Shown here in pieces: positions 41,301 to 49,971 of a stretch of 60,462 bases of DNA. This DNA is from an uncultured Prevotella sp. Lineage in GTDB: Bacteria; Bacteroidota; Bacteroidia; Bacteroidales; Bacteroidaceae. The position numbers were made by a program, and so were the translations under genes. Below the pieces are notes generated by a model that saw nothing but the letters and a program-made list of their open reading frames with translations, did not search any database and was not told where the DNA came from. The stretch is from contig CABVDL010000004.1 of the NCBI GenBank assembly GCA_902497035.1, positions 1-60,462 on the forward strand, read 5' to 3'. Positions within the stretch are counted from its first letter, which is position 1. The number at the start of each line of letters is the position of its first letter.

Positions 41301-42817
41301 TGAACTGCCTGCTGCAAATCGATGGAGCCCTTGACGCTCAATTCGGCGTTTGGGTCGTTGAGGCTTAGTCTCCCTCCAAACTTTTTGCCCTCCACACGCG
41401 CGTCGGCAGTGATATTCCGATAGCTGTAACTTCCGTAGTCGAATCGTCCGATGCTGCCTTTGACGTTAAATTGCTTCTGCCTGAGGTCTCCGTTGCCACT
41501 GATGCGGGCCGCAATGAGGCCAAGCTTATCGTTGTTAAAAATGTGTCCAATGTTGAGGCCGTCGGTGTCAAGAGTGCCTTTCAGACGGTTGCCGGTCTTG
41601 TCAACGGCAAGCTTAGCCTCACCTGCGTCAGAGACGAGATGGCAGACTGCATTAATGTGGTTGGCGCCATTCCCTGAGGCATGCCCGCTAAAGCTCAGCG
41701 TGTTGATCCGTGAGATGGCTTCAGGCAATTGACTGGTGAGAAACCTCATCCCCATGCCGTCTATGGAAAAACGGCGGACATTTATGCGCCAGTGTGGATT
41801 TAGCCGGACCATCTCTATCCCGCCATTTGCCTCCAAGCGCATGTTGGAGGGCGATGTGAGCGAGGGCGATGAGCCTGTCCTGACCAGCGCCAAAGAGAGT
41901 CTGCTCGCGTTGAGCATCCGTTTTCTTACAAAAAACTGCGACTTGATGACTATCTGCTGCCGTTTGTCTCTTAGTGATGATGAGAAAAAGCTGAGGTCAG
42001 GCAGATAAACATGTGACTCGTCAAGTCGTCCCTCAAGCTTGAGAGACGGTAGCGGCTGCTGCTTGCTGTAGGTGCCGACAATATACGGAATTATCAGCTC
42101 GGAGTGAGGCAGCGTCAGGCGGAAGTCGCCCAAGCGTAGCGTTGACCGGGTGAGGCTGGCATAAAAATGCAGGTCATTGAGAGAAAAGCTGTCGGAAGCT
42201 CTGAATGACAATCTTTTCACTTTCACACGAAGCGAGTCGTCGCCCATCATGTGAAACATGGTGTGAGCGCTAATGTCAGTCAGCCTTAAATGCTTAGGGT
42301 CAAATCCCTGATGGCTGGGCGCGTCCAGCTGGTTATAGGATATCTGCCCGCGGCGGATGACTAAGCTGTTGATGTTGAGGTGGATAGGACTGTGCCGGGT
42401 CGTATCTTTTGAGGCCAGCGAGTCGAGTACAAACTGGTAGTTGGGTTTGCTCTTGGCAGTGGCCTTATAGAGGTTGGCATCCATGCCGAAGACTTGTGCG
42501 GAGACGATGGTGAGGCGCCCCTGTATCAGGTCAATATAGCTGAACTTTGCCGACAGCCGGGAGGCTCTGAAGAGATGGTGCTGGCGCTGGTCGAGCATGC
42601 TGACGTCATCAATGATGATGCGGTTGAAGAAGCCGAGATTGACGCGTCCCACAACCACCGCCGTGCCAAACTTCTCCGACAGCGCGGAAGCCACGACACT
42701 GCCAATAAACTGTTGCGTCATGGGAATATTGACCACGGCGGTGACTACGAGATAAAGCCCCACAAGGCTCCAAATCGTACAGTTGATGATGTGTCTGAGT
42801 CTCTTCAATACCTGCAA
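38372..42817 (-). CDS. TamB-like outer-membrane biogenesis protein
   Basis: 1481 residues. One N-terminal membrane helix (about 13-30: IWSLVGLYLVVTAVVNIP), then a very long beta-helical AsmA-like region beginning GTAVVVGRVNLGFFNRIIIDDV and a C-terminal TamB/DUF490 domain (GTYNVDHGIYKLTIQNI, SEEQVNQQVLYLLAVGRFY spread over the last 400 residues). It bridges inner and outer membrane and aids lipid transport or protein insertion. The start is uncertain: a TTG at 42815-42817 lies inside a TAATTTTG promoter-like box; another TTG is at 42806-42808. No ATG fits upstream of the membrane helix. Confidence 0.88.
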   Translation of the reverse strand: MQVLKRLRHIINCTIWSLVGLYLVVTAVVNIPMTQQFIGSVVASALSEKFGTAVVVGRVNLGFFNRIIIDDVSMLDQRQHHLFRASRLSAKFSYIDLIQGRLTIVSAQVFGMDANLYKATAKSKPNYQFVLDSLASKDTTRHSPIHLNINSLVIRRGQISYNQLDAPSHQGFDPKHLRLTDISAHTMFHMMGDDSLRVKVKRLSFRASDSFSLNDLHFYASLTRSTLRLGDFRLTLPHSELIIPYIVGTYSKQQPLPSLKLEGRLDESHVYLPDLSFFSSSLRDKRQQIVIKSQFFVRKRMLNASRLSLALVRTGSSPSLTSPSNMRLEANGGIEMVRLNPHWRINVRRFSIDGMGMRFLTSQLPEAISRINTLSFSGHASGNGANHINAVCHLVSDAGEAKLAVDKTGNRLKGTLDTDGLNIGHIFNNDKLGLIAARISGNGDLRQKQFNVKGSIGRFDYGSYSYRNITADARVEGKKFGGRLSLNDPNAELSVKGSIDLQQAVHKISLSADINHLAPSKLKLFNGRLANADYRANIVADIAGNDLSHATGVVSVSRFNMLSPTGSYSLDSLRLRAGATPKGHYVMMSSDFGTGLLYGPFAYRSLTQLVENAIVKKMPGIVHLVPFRYRPVSGGRFSLAAEIHKSDWLRNFFNIPIQFSDTLHLKASVNAQGNTIDCELQAPKLFYGHRELRNVSALVETIDGRLHANASLRNMATERRGTDLQLDMWAGDNQLQTVLHFDNHASTQRLYGQLRSHVSFDETADGKANAVLGLQRSQFHVGDTVFEIRPSTLTYSKKHLAIDNFYVGSDNQSICLDGVVSTSPNDSITASLQHVNLPYILNLLNFHSVDFGGEASGFAHIKQIFDKPSLNSQLRVDDFTLEDGRLGTLFAKARWNASLGQIDIDAEARDTIGNNPMTAMPRTTIVNGYISPKRGDIDLNMRLHDTRAEFVGNICSSVLNDFNVSASGNLRLWGSLKQLNLTGEVIAHGTAGVRPLGTTYALHNAPIRLTQDAILFEGDTITDHFSHHGILSGSIRHQHLSHWTYKLDVNANNLLAFDTNANSGSFYGRVFGTGSASINGGPGNITIDVDVTPNKNSEIVYDISSPDAVGASNFIHWTSRNRLSSPTDSLNNTDKPNDDSPDIPTDVYINFLINTTPDAALRIIMDRQTNDYITLNGSGTLHANWFNKGGIDIFGTYNVDHGIYKLTIQNIIKKVFNFAQGGTIVFGGNPMRAALNLSAVYPIASVTLSDLEIGRSFSSNNTRVNCLMNITGTPESPKVDFNLDFPSLDADAKQMILSRMNSEEQVNQQVLYLLAVGRFYMQGANNASEQGYNQTSLAMQSLLSGQISQQINNVLGSLTKNNQWKFGANISTGDEGWNNAEYEGLLSGSLLNNRLLLNGQFGYRDNANATQSFIGDFDVRYLIFPNGNFSVHVYNKTNDRYFTRNSLNTQGFGFIIKKDFSSLRDLFRWSSGRSHHSVKQP

Positions 42818-42885
42818 AATTAATAAAAAGTGGTGGGGAACTCATAAAAATCACCCATTTTCTCAATTATAAGATTATTTTTGAT

Positions 42886-42893
42886 TAAATTTG
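42886..42893 (+). promoter_or_regulatory. -7 box of the nqr operon
   Basis: TAAATTTG (TAnnTTTG), 65 bases upstream of nqrA. A clear -33 TTG at 19-21 bases is not visible. Confidence 0.5.
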
Positions 42894-42958
42894 CAGTCAG
42901 AAATCAGAAAGTTTATACCCGATAAGAAACCAATATTACAATATTTATCATCAACGCT

Positions 42959-44308
42959 ATGGCAAATGTATTTAAGTTGCGCAAAGGCTTAAACATTAAC
43001 CTCGTGGGCAAGGCCAGAGAAGAGAAATTTGCGGTGAGGCCGTCGTCGGTGTACGCGCTTTCACCATCCGACTTCCCTGGAGTCACGCCTAAAGTCTGCG
43101 TCAAGGAAGGCGACCATGTGCTGGCGGGCGATGCCCTGTTCTACAATAAGGCATGTCCTGACGTGCGCTTTGCGTCGCCCGTGAGCGGCACAGTGTGTGC
43201 CATTGAGAGAGGCGAGCGCCGGAAGGTACTTTTCGTTAAGGTAGAGGCTGATGCCACACAACAGCACCACGATTTCGTCAAGGCAGATCCTGCGACGTTA
43301 GATGGCGAGTCTGTGAAAAGCAAAATCCTTGAGGCCGGTCTGTTCGGATTCATCAATCAGCTGCCCTATGCGGTCAGCACGCTGCCTGATACTCACCCGG
43401 ATGGCATCTTCGTGTCCGCATTGCGCGATATGCCGCTTTCGTGTGATTTTGAGATAGAGCTGAGGGGAAATGAAGAGGCTTTCAAGACTGGCTTGTGCGC
43501 GCTTTCCCGCATTGCCCCCGTGCATCTCGGCGTAGGAGCAAGGCAGACGGCACCCACGCTGACTGAGGTTAGGGATATAGACCTTAACGTATTTGACGGC
43601 CCCTGTCCGGCAGGCAATGTTGATGTGCAAATCAACCATATTGACCCAATGAACAAGAATAAAGTGGTGTGGACCGTTGACCCATCAGCAGTCATCTTCA
43701 TTGGACGCCTCTTTCTCACGGGTAAAGTTGATATGACCAGGACTATAGCCGTTGCCGGAAGCCAAATAGCCGAGCCAGCCTACGCTGATGTGATTGTAGG
43801 TACGCCGCTGAAAGATATTCTTTCCGGACGGCTGAAGGCCACCGACCATGTCAGACTAATCAACGGCAATCCTCTTACAGGACGCAAAGACACGCTCGAG
43901 GGCTATCTTGGCGCCCACACCTCTGAGATTACAGCCATTCCAGAGGGCGACAACGCTGACGAGATGTTGGGTTGGATGATGCCGAGAGCCAAAGAGTTCT
44001 CAGTCAGCCGCAGCTACCTCTCGTGGCTGATGCCGCACCGGCAATACGACCTCGACGCACGTGTCAAGGGAGGTGAGAGGCATATGATAATGAGTGGCGA
44101 ATACGACAAGGTGCTCCCAATGGACATCTACGGCGAATATCTCATCAAGGCTATTATCGCAGGCGACATCGACAAGCAGGAGCAGCTCGGAATCTACGAG
44201 GTGGCCCCGGAGGACTTCGCCTTGGCTGAATTTGTTGACAGTTCCAAGCTTCCGCTACAGAAGATTGTTCGTGAGGGGCTTGACACGCTCAGAAAAGAGA
44301 ATGCATAA
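42959..44308 (+). CDS. nqrA: Na+-translocating NADH:quinone reductase subunit A
   Basis: 449 residues, hydrophilic. Opens with KLRKGLNINLVGKA and has VKEGDHVLAGDALFYNK, the barrel-sandwich region of NqrA/RnfC-like subunits, followed by PVSGTVCAIERGERR. NqrA is the peripheral cytoplasmic subunit that contributes to quinone binding. First gene of a six-gene operon; nqrB begins 25 bases after its stop. Confidence 0.95.
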   Translation: MANVFKLRKGLNINLVGKAREEKFAVRPSSVYALSPSDFPGVTPKVCVKEGDHVLAGDALFYNKACPDVRFASPVSGTVCAIERGERRKVLFVKVEADATQQHHDFVKADPATLDGESVKSKILEAGLFGFINQLPYAVSTLPDTHPDGIFVSALRDMPLSCDFEIELRGNEEAFKTGLCALSRIAPVHLGVGARQTAPTLTEVRDIDLNVFDGPCPAGNVDVQINHIDPMNKNKVVWTVDPSAVIFIGRLFLTGKVDMTRTIAVAGSQIAEPAYADVIVGTPLKDILSGRLKATDHVRLINGNPLTGRKDTLEGYLGAHTSEITAIPEGDNADEMLGWMMPRAKEFSVSRSYLSWLMPHRQYDLDARVKGGERHMIMSGEYDKVLPMDIYGEYLIKAIIAGDIDKQEQLGIYEVAPEDFALAEFVDSSKLPLQKIVREGLDTLRKENA

Positions 44309-44333
44309 TGTTTATTTCAAAACTGTAGTTTAA

Positions 44334-45497
44334 ATGAGTGCGATAAAGAATTATTTTGATAAGTTAAAGCCCAGTTTTGATCAGGGAGGCAAGCTGCACG
44401 CTTTCAAGAGCCTTTATGACGGCTTTGAGTCGTTCTTGTTTGTTCCCAATACGACATCGGAGAGTGGCGTGTCTATTCACGACGCTTTCGACTCGAAGCG
44501 CATGATGAGCTTTGTCGTCATTGCGTTGATGCCGGCCTTGCTGTTTGGCATGTATAATGTGGGCTACCAGAACTATGCTGCCGCCAACGCCTTGGAGGGT
44601 GCTTCCTTCTGGGCGCTCTTCGGCTTCGGCTTCCTTGCGGTATTGCCAAAGATACTGGTGAGCTATATTGTAGGCTTGGGTATCGAGTTCGCATGGGCTC
44701 AATGGAAAGGTGAGGAAATACAGGAGGGCTATCTGGTTACCGGCATCATCATTCCGCTGATTATCCCGGTCACAACACCCTTGTGGATACTCGCTCTGGC
44801 ATGTGCTTTTTCCGTTATTTTCTGCAAGGAGATTTTTGGAGGAACAGGCATGAACATTTTCAATGTTGCCATTGGCGCCCGTATGTTCCTTTTCTTCTCT
44901 TATCCCAAGGCCATGACCGGTGATGCCGTATGGATTGCCCGCGACAGTATCCTCGGGCTTGGAAATACGCTGCCCGATACCTATACGATGGCTACCCCGC
45001 TGGCTCACATCGCACAGGGTACGCCGGTCAGCACGAGTGTATGGGATATGGTCTCAGGCCTGATGCCCGGCTCCATCGGAGAGACATCGGTCATTGCCAT
45101 CGGCATTGGAGCCATTATTCTGCTTTTGACAGGCATTGCCAGTTGGAAGACGATGCTAAGCGTATTCATTGGCGGCAGCGTTATGGGCGTCATTTTCCAC
45201 GCAACCGGCTCTTCGCCGGTGCCATTCTGGGAACACCTTATTCTTGGTGGCTTCTGCTTTGGTGCGGTATTTATGGCCACGGACCCCGTTACTTCCGCCC
45301 GCACTGAGACCGGCAAGTGGATATACGGTTTTATTGTCGGAGCAATGGCAATTACAGTCCGCGTCAAGAACCCTGGTTATCCAGAGGGTATGATGCTTGC
45401 GATCTTCTTTGGCAACATGATTGCACCGCTCATCGACTATTGTGTCGTGGAGTGCAATATTTCACGTCGTACTAAACGCACAAAAGTCTCTGAATAA
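44334..45497 (+). CDS. nqrB: Na+-translocating NADH:quinone reductase subunit B
   Basis: 387 residues, about eight to ten membrane helices. N-terminal amphipathic part HDAFDSKRMMSFVVIALMPALLFGMYN is typical. A YTMATPLA motif at about residue 222 is the probable site of covalent FMN on threonine. NqrB carries FMN and riboflavin and forms part of the Na+ channel. The C-terminus has GFCFGAVFMATDPVTSART, conserved in NqrB/RnfD. Confidence 0.95.
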   Translation: MSAIKNYFDKLKPSFDQGGKLHAFKSLYDGFESFLFVPNTTSESGVSIHDAFDSKRMMSFVVIALMPALLFGMYNVGYQNYAAANALEGASFWALFGFGFLAVLPKILVSYIVGLGIEFAWAQWKGEEIQEGYLVTGIIIPLIIPVTTPLWILALACAFSVIFCKEIFGGTGMNIFNVAIGARMFLFFSYPKAMTGDAVWIARDSILGLGNTLPDTYTMATPLAHIAQGTPVSTSVWDMVSGLMPGSIGETSVIAIGIGAIILLLTGIASWKTMLSVFIGGSVMGVIFHATGSSPVPFWEHLILGGFCFGAVFMATDPVTSARTETGKWIYGFIVGAMAITVRVKNPGYPEGMMLAIFFGNMIAPLIDYCVVECNISRRTKRTKVSE

Positions 45498-45504
45498 AAT
45501 AGCT

Positions 45505-46122
45505 ATGAAAACAAACAGCAATTCATATACGATTGTCTATTCGGCTGTAATAGTGGTCGTCGTGGCCTTTCTTTTGGCTTTCGTCTATCAGATACTCCGG
45601 CCGAGGCAAGTGGCCAACGTGGCCCTTGACCAGAAAAAGCAGGTGCTATACAGCCTTAACATCCGTGGACTCGACGACGCGGCTGCCGAGGCTAAATACA
45701 ATAAGGTGGTAAAAGAGGAGAAGACCGTTGACGGCAGCAAAATGTTTGTCTGCGATGTTGACGGCAATACCAAGTATGTCTTTTCCATGAGCGGCATGGG
45801 CCTTTGGGGCGGCATCAGCGGCTTTGTGTCGGTCAACGCTGATAAATCCACAGTCTATGGCGCCTATTTCAACCATGAGAGTGAGACGGCAGGTCTGGGC
45901 GCAGAAATCAAGGACAACGAGAAATGGCAGGAGAAGTTCCAGGGCAAGCAGCTCTTTAAGGGCGGCGACCGCAATAGCATTGCCTTGTCTGTTCAGAAAA
46001 AAGTCACTGACCCCGCTACACAGGTCGATGCCGTCACGGGGGCCACGCTCACATCAAATGGTGTGGCCGCCATGTTGCATGACGGATTGGGTAAGTTCCT
46101 GCCATTTCTCAACACAAAATAG
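45505..46122 (+). CDS. nqrC: Na+-translocating NADH:quinone reductase subunit C
   Basis: 205 residues from the ATG at 45505, 7 bases after nqrB. One N-terminal membrane helix (about 10-29) and a periplasmic domain ending with DAVTGATLTSNG, where the threonine of TGAT (about 181) binds FMN covalently. Passes electrons between subunits on the outer side of the membrane. Confidence 0.94.
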   Translation: MKTNSNSYTIVYSAVIVVVVAFLLAFVYQILRPRQVANVALDQKKQVLYSLNIRGLDDAAAEAKYNKVVKEEKTVDGSKMFVCDVDGNTKYVFSMSGMGLWGGISGFVSVNADKSTVYGAYFNHESETAGLGAEIKDNEKWQEKFQGKQLFKGGDRNSIALSVQKKVTDPATQVDAVTGATLTSNGVAAMLHDGLGKFLPFLNTK

Positions 46123-46171
46123 TTTAATCGGACTATAAGGTTTTTCCGTCCTCCAAGTAAAACAAGAAACT

Positions 46172-46801
46172 ATGAGTTTATTTTCAAAACAAAATAAGGC
46201 AGCCTTTGTAGAGCCACTCCATCTGAACAACCCCATCATGGTGCAGGTGTTAGGCATTTGCAGCGCGCTTGCAGTCACATCACAGCTGAAGCCTGCCATT
46301 GTTATGGGACTCGCAGTCACCGTAATCACTGCGTTTTCCAATGTCATCATCTCGCTTATCCGCAACACTATCCCTATGCGCATACGCATCATTGTGCAGT
46401 TGGTCGTTGTGGCCGCGCTGGTGACCATCGTCAACCAGATCTTAGGCGCCTTTGCCTATGACGTCAGCGTGCAGCTGAGTGTTTACGTCGGTCTTATCAT
46501 TACTAACTGCATTCTCATGGGACGCCTTGAGGCCTTTGCCATGATGAACAAGCCGTGGCCGTCTTTTCTCGACGGACTGGGCAACGGACTGGGGTATGCC
46601 CTGATTTTGATTATCGTAGGCGCCTTCCGCGAGTTCTTTGGCCGTGGAAGTCTTCTCGGTTTTCAGCTTATTCCTGATGGAGCCTATGATTTCGGCTATA
46701 TCAACAATGGTATGATGACGATGTCGTGTACGGCATTGATACTTATAGGTTGCGTCATTTGGATAAACCGCGCATTCTTTGTTAAAGACGAAAAGAAGTA
46801 A
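46172..46801 (+). CDS. nqrD: Na+-translocating NADH:quinone reductase subunit D
   Basis: 209 residues, six membrane helices. QVLGICSALAVTSQLKPAIVMG at the first helices contains the paired-Cys region shared with NqrE (iron site between NqrD and NqrE); TNCILMGRLEAFAM at about 110 is a family signature. Membrane core of the complex. Confidence 0.94.
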   Translation: MSLFSKQNKAAFVEPLHLNNPIMVQVLGICSALAVTSQLKPAIVMGLAVTVITAFSNVIISLIRNTIPMRIRIIVQLVVVAALVTIVNQILGAFAYDVSVQLSVYVGLIITNCILMGRLEAFAMMNKPWPSFLDGLGNGLGYALILIIVGAFREFFGRGSLLGFQLIPDGAYDFGYINNGMMTMSCTALILIGCVIWINRAFFVKDEKK

Positions 46802-46807
46802 AATAAG

Positions 46808-47434
46808 ATGGAACACGCAATAGCTTTATTTTTCAGGTCAATCTTTGTTGACAACATGATTTTTGCCTATTTCCTCGGTATGTGCTCATACCTGGCAGTA
46901 AGCAAGAACGTGAAGACTTCGTTGGGATTGGGCCTTGCAGTGACGTTTGTGCTGCTTATTACCGAGCCTGTCAACTATTTGCTTCAGGTGTATGTGCTTG
47001 GACCCGATTGCCTTATCAAGGGCGTTGACTTGAGTTATCTGAGTTTTATCCTCTTTATTGCCATCATTGCAGGTATCGTGCAGCTTGTCGAGATGGCGGT
47101 TGAGAAATACTCACCTTCGCTCTATGCGGCTTTGGGCATCTTTCTTCCGCTTATCGCCGTCAACTGTGCCATTATGGGCGCCTCGCTCTTCATGCAGCAG
47201 CGCATCAAGATGGATGCGACTAATGCACAGGCCATAAGCAATCTTGGCGATGCGGTCAGCTACGCCCTCGGCAGTGGTCTCGGTTGGACGTTGGCCATCG
47301 TCATGTTCGGAGCCATCCGCGAGAAAATGCAATACAGCGACGTCCCTAAACCGCTACAAGGCATGGGAATAGCTTTCATTACCGTAGGCTTGATGGCTAT
47401 GGCAATGATGTGCTTCAGCGGAATGAAGTTTTAA
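46808..47434 (+). CDS. nqrE: Na+-translocating NADH:quinone reductase subunit E
   Basis: 208 residues, six membrane helices, internally related to NqrD but with inverted topology. FAYFLGMCSYLAVSKNVKTS near the start and VNCAIMGASLFMQQR at about 117 carry the cysteines of the intramembrane iron centre. Seven bases after nqrD. Confidence 0.94.
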   Translation: MEHAIALFFRSIFVDNMIFAYFLGMCSYLAVSKNVKTSLGLGLAVTFVLLITEPVNYLLQVYVLGPDCLIKGVDLSYLSFILFIAIIAGIVQLVEMAVEKYSPSLYAALGIFLPLIAVNCAIMGASLFMQQRIKMDATNAQAISNLGDAVSYALGSGLGWTLAIVMFGAIREKMQYSDVPKPLQGMGIAFITVGLMAMAMMCFSGMKF

Positions 47435-47468
47435 CAACGGATTAAGTTCATGAAATAAGTTATCAACA

Positions 47469-48737
47469 ATGGGACAATTCATTTCAGCAAGTATAGCAGT
47501 CTTCTTGGTCGTCATCCTGCTTCTGGTTGTCATTTTGCTCATCGCGAAGAAATATCTAAGTCCGAGCGGAAAAGTGACGATTACCATTAACGGCGACAAG
47601 AAAATTGAGGTGGAACAAGGAGGCAGTCTTCTTTCCACGCTTAACGAGAATGGCGTTCACCTTTCTTCTGCCTGCGGCGGAAAGGGAAGCTGCGGACAAT
47701 GTCGTCTGCAGGTGCTTGAGGGCGGCGGTGAAATCCTGGACACCGAGAAAGGACATTTCACACGTAAGGAAATCAAGGACCACTGGCGCCTTGGCTGTCA
47801 GACCAAAGTGCGCGGTGACCTCAGCGTGAAAGTGAGCGACGCCATCCTTAATGTTAAGGAGTGGGAGTGCACGGTCATCAGCAACAGCAACGTTTCAAGC
47901 TTCATCAAAGAGTTCAAGGTAGCGCTGCCGCCGGGCGAGCACATGGACTTTATTCCAGGCTCCTATGCCCAGATTTATATTCCGGCTTACGACACCATCG
48001 ACTATGACAAGGACTTCGACAAGTCGCTAATCGGAGAAGAATATATTGGCGCATGGAAGAAGTTTAATATATTCTCGCTCAAGGCACATAATCCTGAGCC
48101 TACTATCCGGGCATATTCCATGGCCAACTATCCGGCAGAGGGCGACATCATCACCCTGACGGTGCGTATCGCCTCAACACCGTTTAAGCCACGTCCACAA
48201 GTGGGATTTCAGGATGTGCCTACGGGTATAGGCTCGTCTTATATTTTCTCGCTCAAACCGGGCGACAAGGTGAGGATGAGCGGGCCTTATGGTGACTTCC
48301 ACCCGAAGTTCAACAGTAAGAAAGAGATGATCTGGATTGGCGGAGGCGCCGGCATGGCCCCGCTGCGCTCGCAGATCATGTATATGACTCGCCAAATCAA
48401 CTGCCGCGACAGGGAGATGCACTTCTTCTATGGCGCGCGCTCTCTGTCAGAGGCTTTCTTCCTTGAGGATTTCTGGCAATTGGAGAAAGACTTCCCCAAT
48501 TTCCACATGCATCTGTCGCTCGACCGCCCTGACCCCAAGGCCGATGAGGCCGGAGTGAAGTATTACGCTGGTTTTGCCGTCAACTGCGTTCGCGACACCT
48601 ATCTTAAAGACCACGACGCACCTGAGGACTGTGAATACTACCTCTGCGGACCTCCTATGCTCATCAAGACGGTTACTGATTATCTTGACAGTCTTGGCGT
48701 GGAACCTGAGAGTATCATGTACGACAACTTCGGGTAG
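47469..48737 (+). CDS. nqrF: Na+-translocating NADH:quinone reductase subunit F
   Basis: 422 residues. One N-terminal membrane helix (about 5-26), then a 2Fe-2S ferredoxin domain with Cys69, Cys75, Cys78 and Cys110, then an FAD domain (IRAYSMANYPAEG at about 215) and an NADH domain (GGGAGMAPLRSQIMYM at about 293; CGPPMLIKTV near the end). This is the electron entry subunit that oxidises NADH. Last gene of the operon, followed by a strong terminator. Confidence 0.96.
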   Translation: MGQFISASIAVFLVVILLLVVILLIAKKYLSPSGKVTITINGDKKIEVEQGGSLLSTLNENGVHLSSACGGKGSCGQCRLQVLEGGGEILDTEKGHFTRKEIKDHWRLGCQTKVRGDLSVKVSDAILNVKEWECTVISNSNVSSFIKEFKVALPPGEHMDFIPGSYAQIYIPAYDTIDYDKDFDKSLIGEEYIGAWKKFNIFSLKAHNPEPTIRAYSMANYPAEGDIITLTVRIASTPFKPRPQVGFQDVPTGIGSSYIFSLKPGDKVRMSGPYGDFHPKFNSKKEMIWIGGGAGMAPLRSQIMYMTRQINCRDREMHFFYGARSLSEAFFLEDFWQLEKDFPNFHMHLSLDRPDPKADEAGVKYYAGFAVNCVRDTYLKDHDAPEDCEYYLCGPPMLIKTVTDYLDSLGVEPESIMYDNFG

Positions 48738-48774
48738 CATTTGGCAAACCGCAGGAAACTACATATAAACCGTA

Positions 48775-48808
48775 AGAAAGCCGCTGAATTTCAGCGGCTT
48801 TCTCGTTT
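48775..48808 (+). terminator. Terminator of the nqr operon
   Basis: AGAAAGCCGCTGA (48775-48787) pairs perfectly with TCAGCGGCTTTCT (48791-48803) around a 3-base loop; A- and T-rich flanks let it act on both strands. Confidence 0.9.
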
Positions 48809-48916
48809 ATAATAACTTATTAAGGGTATTCTCGGTAAATTGCCTATAAATATTTGCGAACCAGCAAATTGCAAGTATTTAGGAAACAATATGGAGTCAT
48901 AGGCAGAACAAAGTGG

Positions 48917-49043
48917 GCCAAATGACGTTGTCATTTAAGCCAAACGACGGTGAGATTTAAGCCAAATGACGATGACATTTAAGCCAAATGATGTTGTCAT
49001 TTAAGCCAAATGACGGTGACATTTAAGCCAAATGACGATGGCA
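48917..49043. repeat. 22-bp palindromic tandem repeats, five full copies plus a partial one
   Basis: Unit GCCAAATGACGATGACATTTAA with variants; each full copy carries AAATGA/TCATTT-type inverted halves (exact AAATGAC-GTT-GTCATTT in the first). The block lies between the nqr terminator and the kdsB stop codon in a 323-bp gap that holds no gene. No spacers, so it is not a CRISPR. Confidence 0.9.
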
Positions 49044-49060
49044 GCCAAATTTCAACTAAT

Positions 49061-49813
49061 TCAGCAATTACCTTTGGCTGACCTCAGAAACTCCTCGGCG
49101 CGTCGCAGGTCGTCGGCCGTGTCTATGCCTACCGTCTCTACATTCGTAATGCCAACGCGTATGCGGTATCCGTTCTGAAGCCATCGAAGTTGTTCCAGAC
49201 TTTCCGCCTTTTCCAGTGGCGACATCGGTAGCTGTGTGATTTCGCGCAGCACCTCGCGCCGATAAGCGTATATCCCTAAGTGCTTGAGGAATGGGAAGTG
49301 GGAGAGCCATTCGTCACGCTCAGCGCCACGCACGAAAGGTATGACCGAGCGTGAGAAGTAAAGCGCGAAGCCGTGAATGTCGGTAACAATCTTTGGTGAG
49401 TTCGGGTTCTCGACGGCATCCATCGAAGTAAATGGCTTGCCAATGGTGGCAATCTGTGTATCGGGATGGTCGAATTGCTCACAAACGGTCTTGATTTGTG
49501 AGGGTTGGATAAAAGGCTCGTCCCCCTGAATGTTGACGATGACATCAGCATCGGTACCAATCTTCTCAGCGGCTTCCTCTATGCGGTCGGTGCCGCTGTG
49601 GTGATCGGCCCGCGTCATAATAGCCTTTCCACCGAAAGCCTCCACGGCATTGTAGATGCGCTCGTCGTCGGTAGCCACATAAGCCTCCGTCAGGATAGTG
49701 GTCACCTGCCGATAGACGCGCTCAATGACTGACTGCCCGCCAAGCATGGCTAAGGGCTTGCCCGGGAAGCGGGTTGAGGCATAGCGGGCAGGTATAATGG
49801 CGATGTATTTCAT
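49061..49813 (-). CDS. kdsB: 3-deoxy-manno-octulosonate cytidylyltransferase
   Basis: 250 residues. IPARYASTRFPGKPLAMLGG at the start is the nucleotide-binding signature, followed by VATDDERI at about 46 and NIQGDEPFI at about 95 with the metal-binding aspartate. It activates Kdo with CTP for lipid A core synthesis. The single -7 box TACCTTTG (minus strand, 49842-49849) lies 29 bases upstream. Confidence 0.95.
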   Translation of the reverse strand: MKYIAIIPARYASTRFPGKPLAMLGGQSVIERVYRQVTTILTEAYVATDDERIYNAVEAFGGKAIMTRADHHSGTDRIEEAAEKIGTDADVIVNIQGDEPFIQPSQIKTVCEQFDHPDTQIATIGKPFTSMDAVENPNSPKIVTDIHGFALYFSRSVIPFVRGAERDEWLSHFPFLKHLGIYAYRREVLREITQLPMSPLEKAESLEQLRWLQNGYRIRVGITNVETVGIDTADDLRRAEEFLRSAKGNC

Positions 49814-49841
49814 AATGGTTGATGATTATATTATTGTAAGG

Positions 49842-49849
49842 CAAAGGTA
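49842..49849 (-). promoter_or_regulatory. -7 box of kdsB
   Basis: TACCTTTG on the minus strand, a perfect TAnnTTTG match; -33 element not clear. Confidence 0.55.
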
Positions 49850-49934
49850 CGAAATCGGAAACTTTTTGCCCTTTATTTTTTGTTAAAAAAGAAGATGAGC
49901 GGCAAAAAACAGAACCAATGTCGTTTTTAATTTG

Positions 49935-49942
49935 TATCTTTG
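49935..49942 (+). promoter_or_regulatory. -7 box of the MORN gene
   Basis: TATCTTTG, 30 bases before the GTG start; -33 element weak. Likely also drives the following glgB. Confidence 0.5.
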
Positions 49943-49971
49943 GCCTGTAATTATCAAAGCAAAGTTTTTCT

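Noticed and set aside
48917..49043. CRISPR array
   Set aside because: No spacers between the 22-bp units and no cas genes nearby.
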